NCBI RefSeq assembly: GCF_018812025.1
Contig: NC_063049.1
Coordinates: forward strand, 40,661,503-40,725,502
Source: Megalobrama amblycephala
Lineage: Eukaryota; Chordata; Actinopteri; Cypriniformes; Xenocyprididae
Direction of reading: 5' to 3'
DNA: 64,000 bases
Shown here: positions 1 through 12,400 of the stretch, in pieces
How positions within the stretch are numbered: position 1 is the first letter of the stretch
Layout of the letters: the number at the start of each line of letters is the position of its first letter
Position numbers and translations under genes: made by a program
The notes under the pieces: model-generated
Databases searched by the model: none
What the model was told of the DNA's origin: nothing
Seen by the model: the letters and a program-made list of their open reading frames with translations, nothing else

Positions 1-109
1 GACAACTATTTTTTTTTTTGTGGTCAATATGAACCGTCGTATGGAAAGTAAATCTTTTGTGTTACACAGAAAAAATAAAACAGTTGTGGAATGACATGGG
101 TGTCACGTT

Positions 110-390
110 TGGCAAGGCAGATGAAGTTAATTGAGGAATAGAGAGGTGGATCTTAATATAAACTGATTAAACTTTATTAATAAACAAAACAAAGAAGATA
201 ATCCATAAGACAGGAAAAACGTTAACACTTTTGGCTTACACTCAAAGACAAGACAGGACAATGAACCGAACAAAACTCAGGGCTTAAATATACACAAGAT
301 AATGTGCAACTCACCTAGAACAAAGACTGAGTGGAAAATGGGGAACAAAGGAAACCGGAAAGAACACAGGAAAACAAGGTGATGCAAACT
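110..390 (-). repeat. Probable LTR-type repeat fragment in abcb11 intron
   Basis: This intronic stretch begins with a TGTCACG-type terminus and reads like a fish LTR remnant on the minus strand: a short A-rich block, a run like cagggcttaaatatacac, then a purine-rich tail. No matching second LTR or coding interior is visible in the window. It could also be ordinary intron sequence. The call rests on resemblance to fish LTR layout, not on a target-site duplication. Confidence 0.3.
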
Positions 391-812
391 GATGGTATGT
401 TTACATGACAACAGTGTACTAAAAACAAAAGTTTTCCCTTTGCATTTTTCGCGTACAAACAGTAACGTTGTCAAAATGATGCCCGTTCACAGAGATCTGT
501 GAAAACGAGTAAAAATGCTGTATTCATACCAGGCCAGTAGTTGGCGATGTGACTTTGTAAAAACACTATGCGCCCATAGACTAAACATGTAATACGCATG
601 CGCATGCCGTCACTGTTTTAACAAATACGCATTTTTATAGTTTACACGGAGACAATAATGGTGCTGTTTTCAAAAACACACACTTTGAAACTCGTTTTCA
701 AAAGTTTGCACTTTCAAGCCCCAAAACGCAATTGTCGTATAAATGAACGGCCAAAACGCATAAAAAGTTTTACGTATTTAGTTGAAAACGGTGTGTTGTA
801 AATGCCCCCTAA
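391..812. mobile_element. Foldback MITE in abcb11 intron
   Basis: The two ends are diverged inverted repeats: the left reads gtttacatgacaacagtgt and the right ends with an inverted relative (acggtgtgttgtaaatgc). The interior has A/T-rich palindromic halves and no coding capacity. A related half-copy in the opposite orientation lies at about 39225-39480, upstream of cers6's 3' end, so this is a dispersed family. The superfamily cannot be assigned because no clean target duplication is visible. Confidence 0.55.
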
Positions 813-1083
813 AAGTCTGTAAAACAGAATGAAAACATAAGAATGGGTTAAATAAATGTTGACAATTTTTATTTATTTATTTATTTATTTATTTTAATTT
901 GTAGTATATTTTATTTATTTTTTTATTCATTTAATTTTATTAAGTGATTTAAAATAATCATAAATAAAGGTAAAAATAATAAAATGAAAATGCATTTAAA
1001 ATATTTTAAAAAGAAATAAGATACAGAAAATGATAGTCAGTAAATGAATGATTTAATGATTAAACTTTTTTTATTCTCCACAG

Positions 1084-4000
1084 GTGTTTTTTGGTGTTCT
1101 CATGGGTGCCATGAATCTGGGCCAGGCCTCTCCATGTCTTGAGGCGTTTGCCTCTGGTCGCGCTGCAGCTAAGAGTATATTTGACACTATTGACAGAGTG
1201 AGAATAACACACACACTCACAGTTCTTCTCACAAAATCAATGAATTTCATTCTTTCAGCTTTAGGGAAAGATTAATCACTGTCACATCCTGTTCCCGTAC
1301 AGGAACCAGAAATCGATTGCTTCTCAGAAGAAGGTCATACGTTAGACAAAGTTAAAGGTGACATTGAATTCCACAGCGTTCACTTCAACTATCCCTCCCG
1401 TCCTGAAGTAAAAGTGGGTTATGTTTTTAGCATGCATATAATTTAATCTACTATAATATTTACATCAAACAGTTAAATTCTATCCAGTATTGACTGACTG
1501 TGTCTTATGTTCAGATATTGGATAATTTGAATGTTGTGGTCAAAGCTGGTGAGACAACTGCATTTGTTGGACCCAGTGGATCGGGAAAGAGCACAACGAT
1601 CCAACTCATCCAGAGGTTCTATGATCCAAAAGAAGGAATGGTACAGTAGTTAAATTTCAGCTTTATTTCAATTACTGAAATTTTTTAATAGATTTCGTTA
1701 ACAATAACAACTCTGGTTCAAGCTCCTTAAAGAATTTTGTAGCAGATCAATTATTTCCAATGAATAAATAAAAGAATATCTGATCTAGTTTTGAAAATCT
1801 GGTTTTGTATCAGCATTTATTGTTGTCATTTTTAGGTCACCCTGGATGGTCATGACATCAGAAGCCTGAATATCCAGTGGTTGCGCTCCCTTATTGGAAT
1901 AGTGGAACAGGAGCCTGTTCTGTTCGCCACTACGATCGCTGAGAACATCCGATACGGCCGTCGTGGAGTCAGCATGGAAGAGATTATAGAAGCCGCCAAA
2001 CAGGCCAATGCTTACAACTTCATCATGGATCTTCCTCAGGTGCCGATTACTGTACAAGATCTGTACATGCATTACCTTACTGATAAAATACACAAAGTAA
2101 CAGAGGAAGTGCATGACAGTAAATGGCAATTTATTGTTTTTTTTTTTTTTCTTTTTAAAATAAAGATTAAAATATATTTTTATATATTAGCTGTGCATAA
2201 TCAAACTAAACAAGTTTTATGACAATCTGTGTTGTTTTGTGCAGAAATTTGACACACTGGTCGGCGAGGGTGGTGGACAAATGAGTGGAGGTCAGAAACA
2301 GAGGATCGCTATTGCTCGAGCGCTGGTCAGGAATCCCAGAATCCTCCTGTTAGACATGGCCACGTCAGCTCTGGATAATGAGAGTGAGGCTATCGTACAG
2401 GAGGCCTTGGACAAGGTAAGTTTTACAACATCCTTAAACTGAGACCAAATTTAACTTCTGAAGTTTTTAAGCTACATCCACCAAACTCATCCTGTCTTGA
2501 CTTGCTAAAGTATATCTCTTTTAGCTGAACAGATTAATGGTTTTCCCATAGCTGACAGTCATCAGCAACAGCCTAACAACTATTTAGAACATATTAAGAA
2601 GCACCAAGCAACACCCAGCAAACCACTTAGAACACTTTAAGCTCCCAGCAACACCCCAACAACCAATTAGAACACCTTAAGCACCAAGCAACACCCTAGC
2701 AACCACTTAGAACACCTTAAGTGCCCAGCAACCAATTAGAACACCTTAAGCGCCTAGCAACTCCCTAGCAACCACTCTGCAAACCACTTAGAATATCTTA
2801 ACAATTGCTCAGCAACACCCTAGCAACCACCCAGCATACCAATTAGCTCCCAGCAACACCCTAACAACCAATTAGAACACCTTAAGCACCAAGCAACAAC
2901 CTAGCAACTGCTTAGAACACATTGACAAGTGCCCATCAACTCCCTAGCGGCCACCCAGCAAATCACTTAGAACATCTTAAGCACCCAACAATCAATTAGA
3001 ACACCTAAAGTGCCCAGCAACACCCTAGCAACCATTTAGAACACTTTAAACACCAAGAAATACCCTAGAAATCACTTAGAACACCTTAAGCGCCCAGCAA
3101 CCAATTAGAACACCTTAAGCACCAAGCACAACCTAAAAGCCACTTAGAACACCTTAATAAGCGCCCAACAATACCCTAGCAACCACCCAGCAAACCACTT
3201 AGAACACCTTAAGCCCCAAGCAACACCCTAGCAACCACTTAGATCACATTAACAAGTAATCAGCGACTCTTTAGTAACCACCCAGCAAATCACTTAGAAC
3301 ACCTAAAGTGCCCAGCAACACCCTAGCAACCCCTTAGAACACCTTAAGTGCCCAGCAACACCTTAGCAACCACCCAGAACAACATATCAACCACATTTCC
3401 ATTTTTTTTGTTGTTACACACACTCATTCAATGACATTTTCAGGCTAGACAGGGAAGAACGACTATCAGCATCTCACACCGTCTGTCCACAATCCACAAC
3501 GCTGATGTGATTGTGGGCTTTGAGCATGGACGAGCTGTAGAGAGAGGAACGCACAGCCAGTTACTGGACAGAAAGGGAGTGTACTTCACCCTTGTCACCC
3601 TCCAGAGTCAAGGAAAGGATACAGACAATGATAAACCAGAGAACAGTGAGTACAGGGAGTTTTGTAAGTCATATCCAAGAATTCAGATTGCTTGAATTTT
3701 TCACCCAAAAATGCTTTCACTCATGTCGTTGCAAACCTGCATGTTGCTATTTTTCTGTGAAACATGAAAGGAGACATTTTGCAACATTTCACCAATGAAT
3801 TTCATGCATCATAAGCTATCCATCCATGTATTTTTTTGTTTTGTTTTGTTTTGCGAATTTTGGGATAACTCAAAAAACCCCTGGATGGAAAAGCCAAAAT
3901 GTGCATAAAAAACCGTATGAATGAACTGAGGTGGATCATTAAGAATTATAAGAAGACACATGCATAAACTATGATGGAAGTGCATTTGGATGAAAAATAT

Positions 4001-6464
4001 TGAATGTATGGAAAACATCTGGATGAAGATACTAGGTTTTGAATGACATGAAGGTGAATGACAGTATTGAAATGTTTAAATGATCTGTAACACAATACTG
4101 AATCACACAGCTGCTGAGATGATCATTACGGAGGAGGATGGACTTGAGAGAGTACGAAGCTTCAGCAGAGGAAGCTATCAGAGCAGCTTAAGGTACGTGA
4201 AGGTTATGAACGCCTCATTTTTAATATTATCTTGAGAGGAGTGTCCAAAATGTTCTCTTTTTAAACTAAAATGCCTTTCCTATAGGCGGTCTTTGAGACA
4301 GCGATCTCATTCTCAGATGTCAAACAAAATTCCGGATGCCATTTCTGGAAAATTCAAATTCCACTTGGACCGTTACGAAATGGAGGAAATTGAAACAAAC
4401 AACAAGGTCTGGAACTGAATACAGTTGAATACAGTATCACCCATGCAATAATGCCCTGTCTTTCTATATTTATCTAAAGTTCTCTATCTTGTCTTGCAGA
4501 AAGGCAAAGGTGATGCTGAAGAGGTCATTGAACCGGCTCCTGTGGCACGAATCCTGAAGTATAACCGTCCTGAGTGGCCGTATATGCTGCTGGGCTCTTT
4601 AGGTGCTGCCATCAATGGATCGGTCAACCCCATCTATGCTCTTTTATTCAGTGAAATCCTTGGGGTGAGTGCTGAAAATTCAGCTTTGCATCACAGGAAT
4701 AGATTACACTTTAAAATGTATTCAAATAGAAAACAATTGTTTTAAATTCTAATACTTTTTCACGAAATGACTGTATTGTTGATCAAATAAATGCAGCCTT
4801 GGTGAGCATAAGAGACTTCTTTCAAAAACGTTAATAAAGTATTTACAAATAATTTGAAAACCATTAGTTTATAGTTAATTCATAGTCTCTACTTTGTTAA
4901 TATATTAATAGGTGATATACTCTTCAATCATTGTCACTGTAACCAAATTATTATTGTTTATTTAGCTCATATGAGTTAGATAAATAGATATGCTTTGTTA
5001 AGAGCTTATTAACTGTAAATAGTTCTCACTTTAGATTAGGTCACAGAAAATAGGAAAAAATTCATTAATTAAGTACTTTAAACCAAACTTTATTTATACA
5101 TTAATTGCATTATTATTAAGTTCCTCAAAAAAACAAACAAAAAAAAAAGTATATATATATGTATGTGTGTGTAATTTAATAATGTTAAAATATTTTCTCT
5201 TAGGCAAGATTAACACACACCCTTAATCTTTAAGAAGTATAATCTTTTTATTAAACACAGGACTGTTTAACAGTATCATTCCTGTTTTTCAGACGTTCTC
5301 CATTCAAGACCTGGATGAACAGAGGAGGCAAATAAATGGGATTTGTATTTTGTTTGTCATCATAGGAGTCCTAAGCTTCTTTTCACAGTTCTTGCAGGTA
5401 TTTCCACATTTATTTGGTGCGGTTTTGCATATCTACAATTTATTCTTTCCCATGAGAAATGTGTATTGTGATATTACAGCAGATCACTGATACTGCGATA
5501 TGTTTATTGCAGGGCTACTCATTTGCTAAATCAGGAGAGCTGTTGACTCGTCGGCTGAGGAAGGTCGGCTTTCAGACAATGTTAAGGCAAGAGATTGGCT
5601 GGTTCGACGACCCCATAAACAGTCCTGGTGCTCTGACTACCAGACTAGCCTCCGATGCCTCCATGGTGCAGGGGGTGAGTGCCAAAAGATACCCAAAAGA
5701 AAATATGACAAAAATGTAGACAAAAATTTGCTCAACTGGAATATTGCAAAGCTTGAAAAAGCACTCGTTTCATATGCAAAGTGATTCTTCTTAAAGGTGC
5801 ATCAGCAAAAACTGAAAAACTTTCTTTGGTACACAAGAACAAGTATTTTTAGTGGAACTTAGGGGGATAAATTGCATGTTTAAATAAAAATGAATGAAAT
5901 GCCCTATATGGTTCAATGTGTGTTTGATTGTGTTTAATGTTCTCTTCATCAAAGGCTACAGGTTCACAGATCGGCATGATTGTGAACTCACTGACGAACA
6001 TCGGCGCTTCCTTCATTATTGCGTATTACTTCAGCTGGAAACTGAGTCTAGTGGTCACCTGCTTCCTTCCTCTCATTGTCCTCTCTGGAGTTTTTCAGGC
6101 TAAAATGTTGACAGGATTTGCTAACGAGGACAAAAATGCATTGGAGGCTGCTGGACAGGTAAAAACTCGTGTTAAATAAGGTCTGATTCACTCATTCAGA
6201 TGCTACATTTATGCTTTCACTGAGGCAGCAAATATGCATGCATAATATGTAACCAGTGTTGTCAGATTCTGAATGAATTACTGGTTCTTTTTAATGAGTC
6301 CTCACAACAATCAGTATCAAAGTCATAACTTATTGGTTTGAATCAATCTCATATAAGACTCAATAAATCAGAGTTGTTCTTGACTCACTCACTGAACTAT
6401 AACTCAATTTCATTGGATTCAATTAAAAATGAAGCAAGAAATCTTACTGTGTTATGTGTACTAT

Positions 6465-6503
<39 letters not shown>

Positions 6504-9451
6504 TTTTTTATTAGTATGCATATCAGTGTAAATTGTACTCTACATTCATACAGGTGTCCAGTGAAGCTCTGAGCAACATCAGGACCATCGCCGGCTTGGC
6601 CAAAGAGAAACAATTTGTGTCTCAATATGAAGAGCAACTAGAAACCCCATATAAAGGGGCAAAGAAAAAAGCTCATGTTTACGGGATCTGTTTCGCATTT
6701 GCCCAGTGTGTCATTTTCATGGCCTTTGCTGCCTCTTTTAGATACGGCGGCTTTTTGGTCAGTAATGAGGGGCTTCCATACATGATGGTGTTCAGGTTAG
6801 TGCAGAGTCATTGATCTGTAACTTTTATGCGTTGCATTCAGGGCTTGACATTATCAGCCGCCAACCAGCCAAATGCGGGTGGATTTCAGCAGTGGCGTGT
6901 AACGCAGTCACTCCTACTAGCCACTTTGCTGAGTTGAACTTTATATATAATTATATACATTTTTCATTTGTAGTCTTTTAAAAAGGCATCATATATGATA
7001 AACTAAGTGCAATAGTGTTGTCAAAAATATTGATTTTTCAATACATATTGATACTGAAATATCTGAAACTCTTCCAGTACTCATTTTCCGCAGAAGAGAT
7101 ACACGATACCAGCTGCTCTTTCTCTCTCTCTCATCTCTCTGACAGCGAGTTGACACACAAACCCGTCTCCCCTCACTCACTCAGTTCATTTGCTCCCGAT
7201 AGTGTTACAGGGCTTGAATTTCAGTGTGGGATTGCACATATTGCGCATAATTTTACTCATTCCCACAGATTTTGTGCACACACTCAAAGTGCGCACACAT
7301 AAAGCCACCTCTCAGTACTAAATTGAGTTATTTTTCGCTGCTTATTGCACTTAAACAGTCAAATACACACAAAATAATGTCAAAATGCCGGTCTTGGTGA
7401 GTATTCATGTAAACACAGTCAGTTATGTTTTAAGTGAACGTAAACAGTTGAGAAAGAAAACGCATGTGTAACAGTATAATGGATCCGTGCATCAGGTCTT
7501 AAAGTGACAGCAGCATAATATACCTGCTGCTAAATTATGAGATAATATTAAAAATATCTATATGGAAGTTTTTACCCATAGTATCGATGTCAAAGTTGTG
7601 GCCAGTGAAAATGCTGAGTAGCTCGTTACTGAAATGTCAAGCCCTGATTGCAATGTAGGATGGTGCTTTAAAGCAGATATGGAATTGGAAATTAATGCAT
7701 TTGTGGTGTAATACTGAAAAATAATAATTATATATTTTTTTTTTTATAAAAGCAAAGATTGTGGTTAAAGTAACACATACATATGGAAACAAATGTCTGT
7801 ATTACTGCATATATAAAACTTAACATCAGTGTGGATTTTATCACTGAAGGAATTTACATGAAATGTTTGAAATGCATCAGTAGATCAAGTCGTTGGTGTC
7901 ATTAAAAGATGCTGTGTGTTTATTGCTCAGAGTCATTTCAGCTCTTGTGACCAGCGCGACCGCACTCGGCAGAGCTTCATCTTTTACACCAGACTACGCC
8001 AAGGCTAAGATTGCAGCTGCCCAACTTTTCAAACTTCTGGATAGGGTTCCCAAAACTAGCCTGAGCAAAACGGAAGGACAAACTTGGGTGAGTATGTGTT
8101 CTGCTAACTTCCAACATTTTCCTAACTTCAACCATTTGTCCTCTAAAAACATCTAAACCCAAATTTTCAAGGTTTTGCATGTTAGCATGGCCTATTCATA
8201 GTTTTCACATGACATCACTGTTACGGTTGCTGGTATACAAAACACACGACGAGGAGATAAAGTGAATATAAGTCTTTACTTGTGGAGAAACAGGAATCCA
8301 AAAGGAACATACACCAACGATACCGGATAACACAAGACTAGAAACACAGGGTATATATACAAGGGACTAACAAAAGGAACTAAACTAGGTGACAGGATAA
8401 CTAACAAGGCACAGGTGACTCAAATGAACTAATTAACAGAACGGGGAAACTAGGTCACAAGGGCAGACAGAGACATGACATGTAACATTTCGCCCCCTCC
8501 CGGATAGGCGCGTCCTCGCGCCGTAAGAGTCCAGAGGAGGGAGGGAGGGGGTTCTGGAGGAGGGCGAAGAAGACACAAAACAAAAGAAAAGAGTCCATGG
8601 AAAACAACAAAGAAAGTCCAAGGGGGAGTGGAGGGTGGGAGGAGCCAGGGGAAAGCCAGGAGCAGGAAGAGCCAGATGGTACCCCAGAAGCCAGCCAGGA
8701 CGAGGCCCCAGGGTAGAGTTGCAGGTGGGAGGAGCCATGGTGGAGTCGGCTTGGGGGCAGACGACACCCTGGGAACGACCAACGGAGATGCAACTGGAGA
8801 CCCAGGTGTAACTGTAGAGCCGACGAGCCCACGCGCAGCCGATGGTCCTGGAGACCGAAGAGGAGCTGTGGCGACGAGCGTCCGAGGAGGAGGCGGACAT
8901 CCAGAGGGCAGAGGCTGAGCCGGTGGGACCGAGGATGTAGGCGGAGCTGGAGGGAAGGAGGAGCCAGACGGAGCCGTAGGTGCAGGCAGGTGGACGACTG
9001 ACCAAGGCGCAGCCGGAAAGACGAGGGAGCCCGGAGAAGCCGTATGGCCGATGGTGTCCGGTGGAGCCGAGGGAGGGAGGAGCCAGGGTGACGCCGAAGT
9101 GTCGACGGGCCGAGGTGGAGCAGGGGTCGTGGAGGCTGGAAGTGGAGGCAGGGGATCCTCTTGAGTGGATGTAGTGGAGGACCTGAAGATGCTCGACATC
9201 CCCACCTGGCATGTGGGAGATGTCGAGCAGCTGAAGGGCAAAGGTGATGGTGGGGCTGAGGAACTGGCTGAGAAGCTGGGTGATAGAGGAGGCGGGAGAG
9301 GGAGGCTGGGTGGGCAGACGGGGAACTCAGGAGACATAGGAGAACTGGAGAACACGGGAGAATGGTCCTCAGGGAGCTCAGGAGATTCATTAAAAACAGG
9401 GAAGTCAGGGGAATGGGAAAATCACCTCTCCGGAAAAATCAATTAGATCAG

Positions 9452-9492
<41 letters not shown>

Positions 9493-12400
9493 TTCAGTTC
9501 CTCAGCATATTTGCCAGTGTCAGTCATTGTTTTAGTCGTGGTGGTGTTGTGGGCGGAGCTTTCCTCCCACCCCTCGAGCTCCGCAAGCACTCCCACGATG
9601 TCAGATGATGTTCCCGGCTCGCGCACTTGGTCAGAACCTTGCTGTGAGGTTGGCTCCGGGGCGATGGTACTGTCCGATCCTTTCCTCGGTCCTGGCTCAT
9701 CCATCGCGGTGGGCTGGCCTCCTCGGTCTGCGGTGGGCTCATGAAACATCTCCGTTGTGACGTTCGTCGATGGTGGCTGACTGGCTTCTGGCAGTGGAGT
9801 GGGGCTGGCGGCGAAGTCAAACGCGTGCTCGGGACCGCTCACTTAGGCTGTAGAGATAAAGTACACGGAGCGTGCAGTCAGGATAGTGTGTACGGCACGC
9901 CAGCTCCAAAAACTCCAGGGTGTGAACCTCCAGGGAGCGGTCCCTCTGCTCCAGGCGAAGAATGGCGACATCAGGGTCCATGACGAAAAACAAAGGGGAA
10001 AAACAAACAAAAAGAAAATCACAGCAAAAAACTGTTTTGGTCCGGTATTCTGTTACGGTTGCTGGTATACAAAACACACAACGAGGAGATAAAGTTAATA
10101 TAAGTCTTTACGTGTGGAGAAACAGGAATCCAAAGGAACATACACCAACTTAACACAAACGATACCGGACGACACAAGACTAGAAACACAGGGTATATAT
10201 ACACAAGGGACTAACAAAGGAACTAAACTAGGTGACAGGATAATTAACAAGGCACAGGTGACTCAAATGAACTAATTAACAGAACGGGGAAACTAGGTCA
10301 CAAGGGCAGACAGAGACATGACATGTAACAATCACACGCTTATAGGAACACCCACCTGGAGTGCAAAACACGGCTTTCCTCCATTGACCACCAGTCATTT
10401 TTACCTGGTTTGTGTACTAATGTAGTGAGACAGTGATATTAAAAGACCAAATTCAGTATACACCTTATTGATGATGCATACTATGTACACACAGGCAGAT
10501 GAACCCAGAATATAAGCACAACGTGCAGTTTTGAGTATAAAGAAAAAGCTTAGCCATTTAGTGTCTGCATTTATATTCTGGGCTGCTATATCTGCTCGCC
10601 TGTGTTAGTATGCATCTTCAATAAGGTTTATACTGAATTTAATCTTCATCCCTGAATGTATCTTAATATCACTCTTTTAGTACATTTAAGGTACTTTAAA
10701 TGATTAAAATTAAAATTTCCTGATAATTTACTTACCCCCATGTCATCCAAAATGTTTGTCTTTCTTTCTTCAGTCGAAAAGAAATCAAGGTTTTTGAGGA
10801 AAACATTCAGATTTTTCTCTATATAGTGGACTATTGCAGTGATATGCCATTTAATGCATGTTACTCCCCTAAAGATTTGCTTACAGACACCAGAGTTTTG
10901 TGTCTTTTAGTGCATGTCTATTTTCTTTGAGATCATCTACAGCAGTGGTTCTCAACTCCAGTCCTCGGGACCCACTGCTCTGCACATTTTGTATGTCTCT
11001 CTTATATGACACACTCAATTCAGTTCATGCAGACTCTCCCAATGAGCTGATGATCTAAATCAGGTGTGTTAAATAAGGGATACATACAAAATGTGCAGAG
11101 CAGTGGGTCCCGAGGACTGGAGTTGAGAAACACTGATCTACAGTATGCTAGTGTAAAAGTCGCCAGTATTTGCTTTTAACAGATATACATTAAAATGTTC
11201 AGTCTTTATAGGACGGGACAACAAAAATAATATTGATGACTCCTCTTTTTGCCTTATAAAATGTAATGTTCTCTTCTATCCTGTTACAGGATGACTTTAA
11301 GGGCAAAGTGGAATTCAAAGAGTGCAGGTTCACGTATCCCAGCAGGCCAGACATCCAGGTTTTGAGGGGGCTGGAGGTGTCAGTACATCAAGGACAGACT
11401 CTCGCTTTTGTGGGCAGCAGCGGCTGCGGCAAGAGCACCAGCGTACAACTGCTGCAGCGGTTCTACGACCCAGATGGAGGACAAGTGGTATGAAACTACA
11501 TTTATCTACTGCATATTTAATGCATTTCCTCTGAAATGTCTTAACTTATTGCAAGAATTATTGGTTTTAAATTATTCAAATGTAAGAAGTAAAACAGAAG
11601 GTATCTAGTTTAAAATAATCATGGCATTTTGCTAAAAATCTCTTGACAGTTTCATACTCATAAGGCGAGGAAGCTTTGTAAAATCCTTTCTAAGTAGGAA
11701 GCAATTTCCCTTCCTGACAAATTCATTTGTTTGCATGATTCTTAAAAATGTTTTCCAAATCAAACCATGACTTTCTCTAATCGTCCTAGCTGATCGATGG
11801 ACGTCCATCTGAGAGCATCAGCGTTCCCTTCCTGAGGTCTCAGATTGGGATTGTATCCCAGGAGCCGGTGCTGTTCGACTGCAGTATCGCAGAGAATATC
11901 CAGTACGGTGATAATTCTCGCACCGTGAACATGGAGGAGATTATAGAGGCTGCTAAGAAGGCTTATCTGCACGATTTTGTGATGAATCTTCCTGATGTAA
12001 GTTATGCATTCCTTTTCATCACGGTTGATGATTTGAATTCACAAATATCAAGTTTAGTATGGCTCAAAGTTGACATGAGTACTACATGAGCCATAAAAAC
12101 CTGGGCCCATATTCACAAAACATTTTATCTTACCACGAAGAGTTCTCCTAAATAGCACTAAAAGTTCTTAGCTAAGAGTTTTCTCTTAAAACCTATTCAC
12201 AAAGCGGCTGAGACTAACTGTTACTAAGGAATAGACTGAAGTCTTAAAGGGTTAGTTCACCCAAAAATGAAAATGATGTCATTAATGACTCACCCTCTTG
12301 TCGTTCCAAACCCGTAAGACCTCCGTTCATCTTCAGAACACAGTTTAAGATGTTTTAGATTTAGTCCGAGAGCTTTCTGTCCCTCCATTGAAAATGTATG

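Larger units (their letters stand above)
4500..8087 (+). other. abcb11: TMD2 exons of abcb11
   Basis: Exons 4500-4664, 5293-5397, 5513-5674, 5955-6158, 6554-6795 and 7931-8087 encode the second six-helix membrane domain. Hydrophobic segments are visible around [65 protein letters not shown] and [16 protein letters not shown]. The conserved coupling region [20 protein letters not shown] sits in exon 5513-5674. The preceding exons 4111-4192 and 4286-4406 are the charged linker between NBD1 and TMD2, the least conserved part. Confidence 0.9.

Noticed and set aside
8433..9390. Three overlapping minus-strand open frames of 259-311 codons that look like a proline-rich protein gene
   Set aside because: They lie wholly inside the LTR element, overlap in three phases because of GC-rich composition, lack conserved domains and are best read as decayed retroelement interior.
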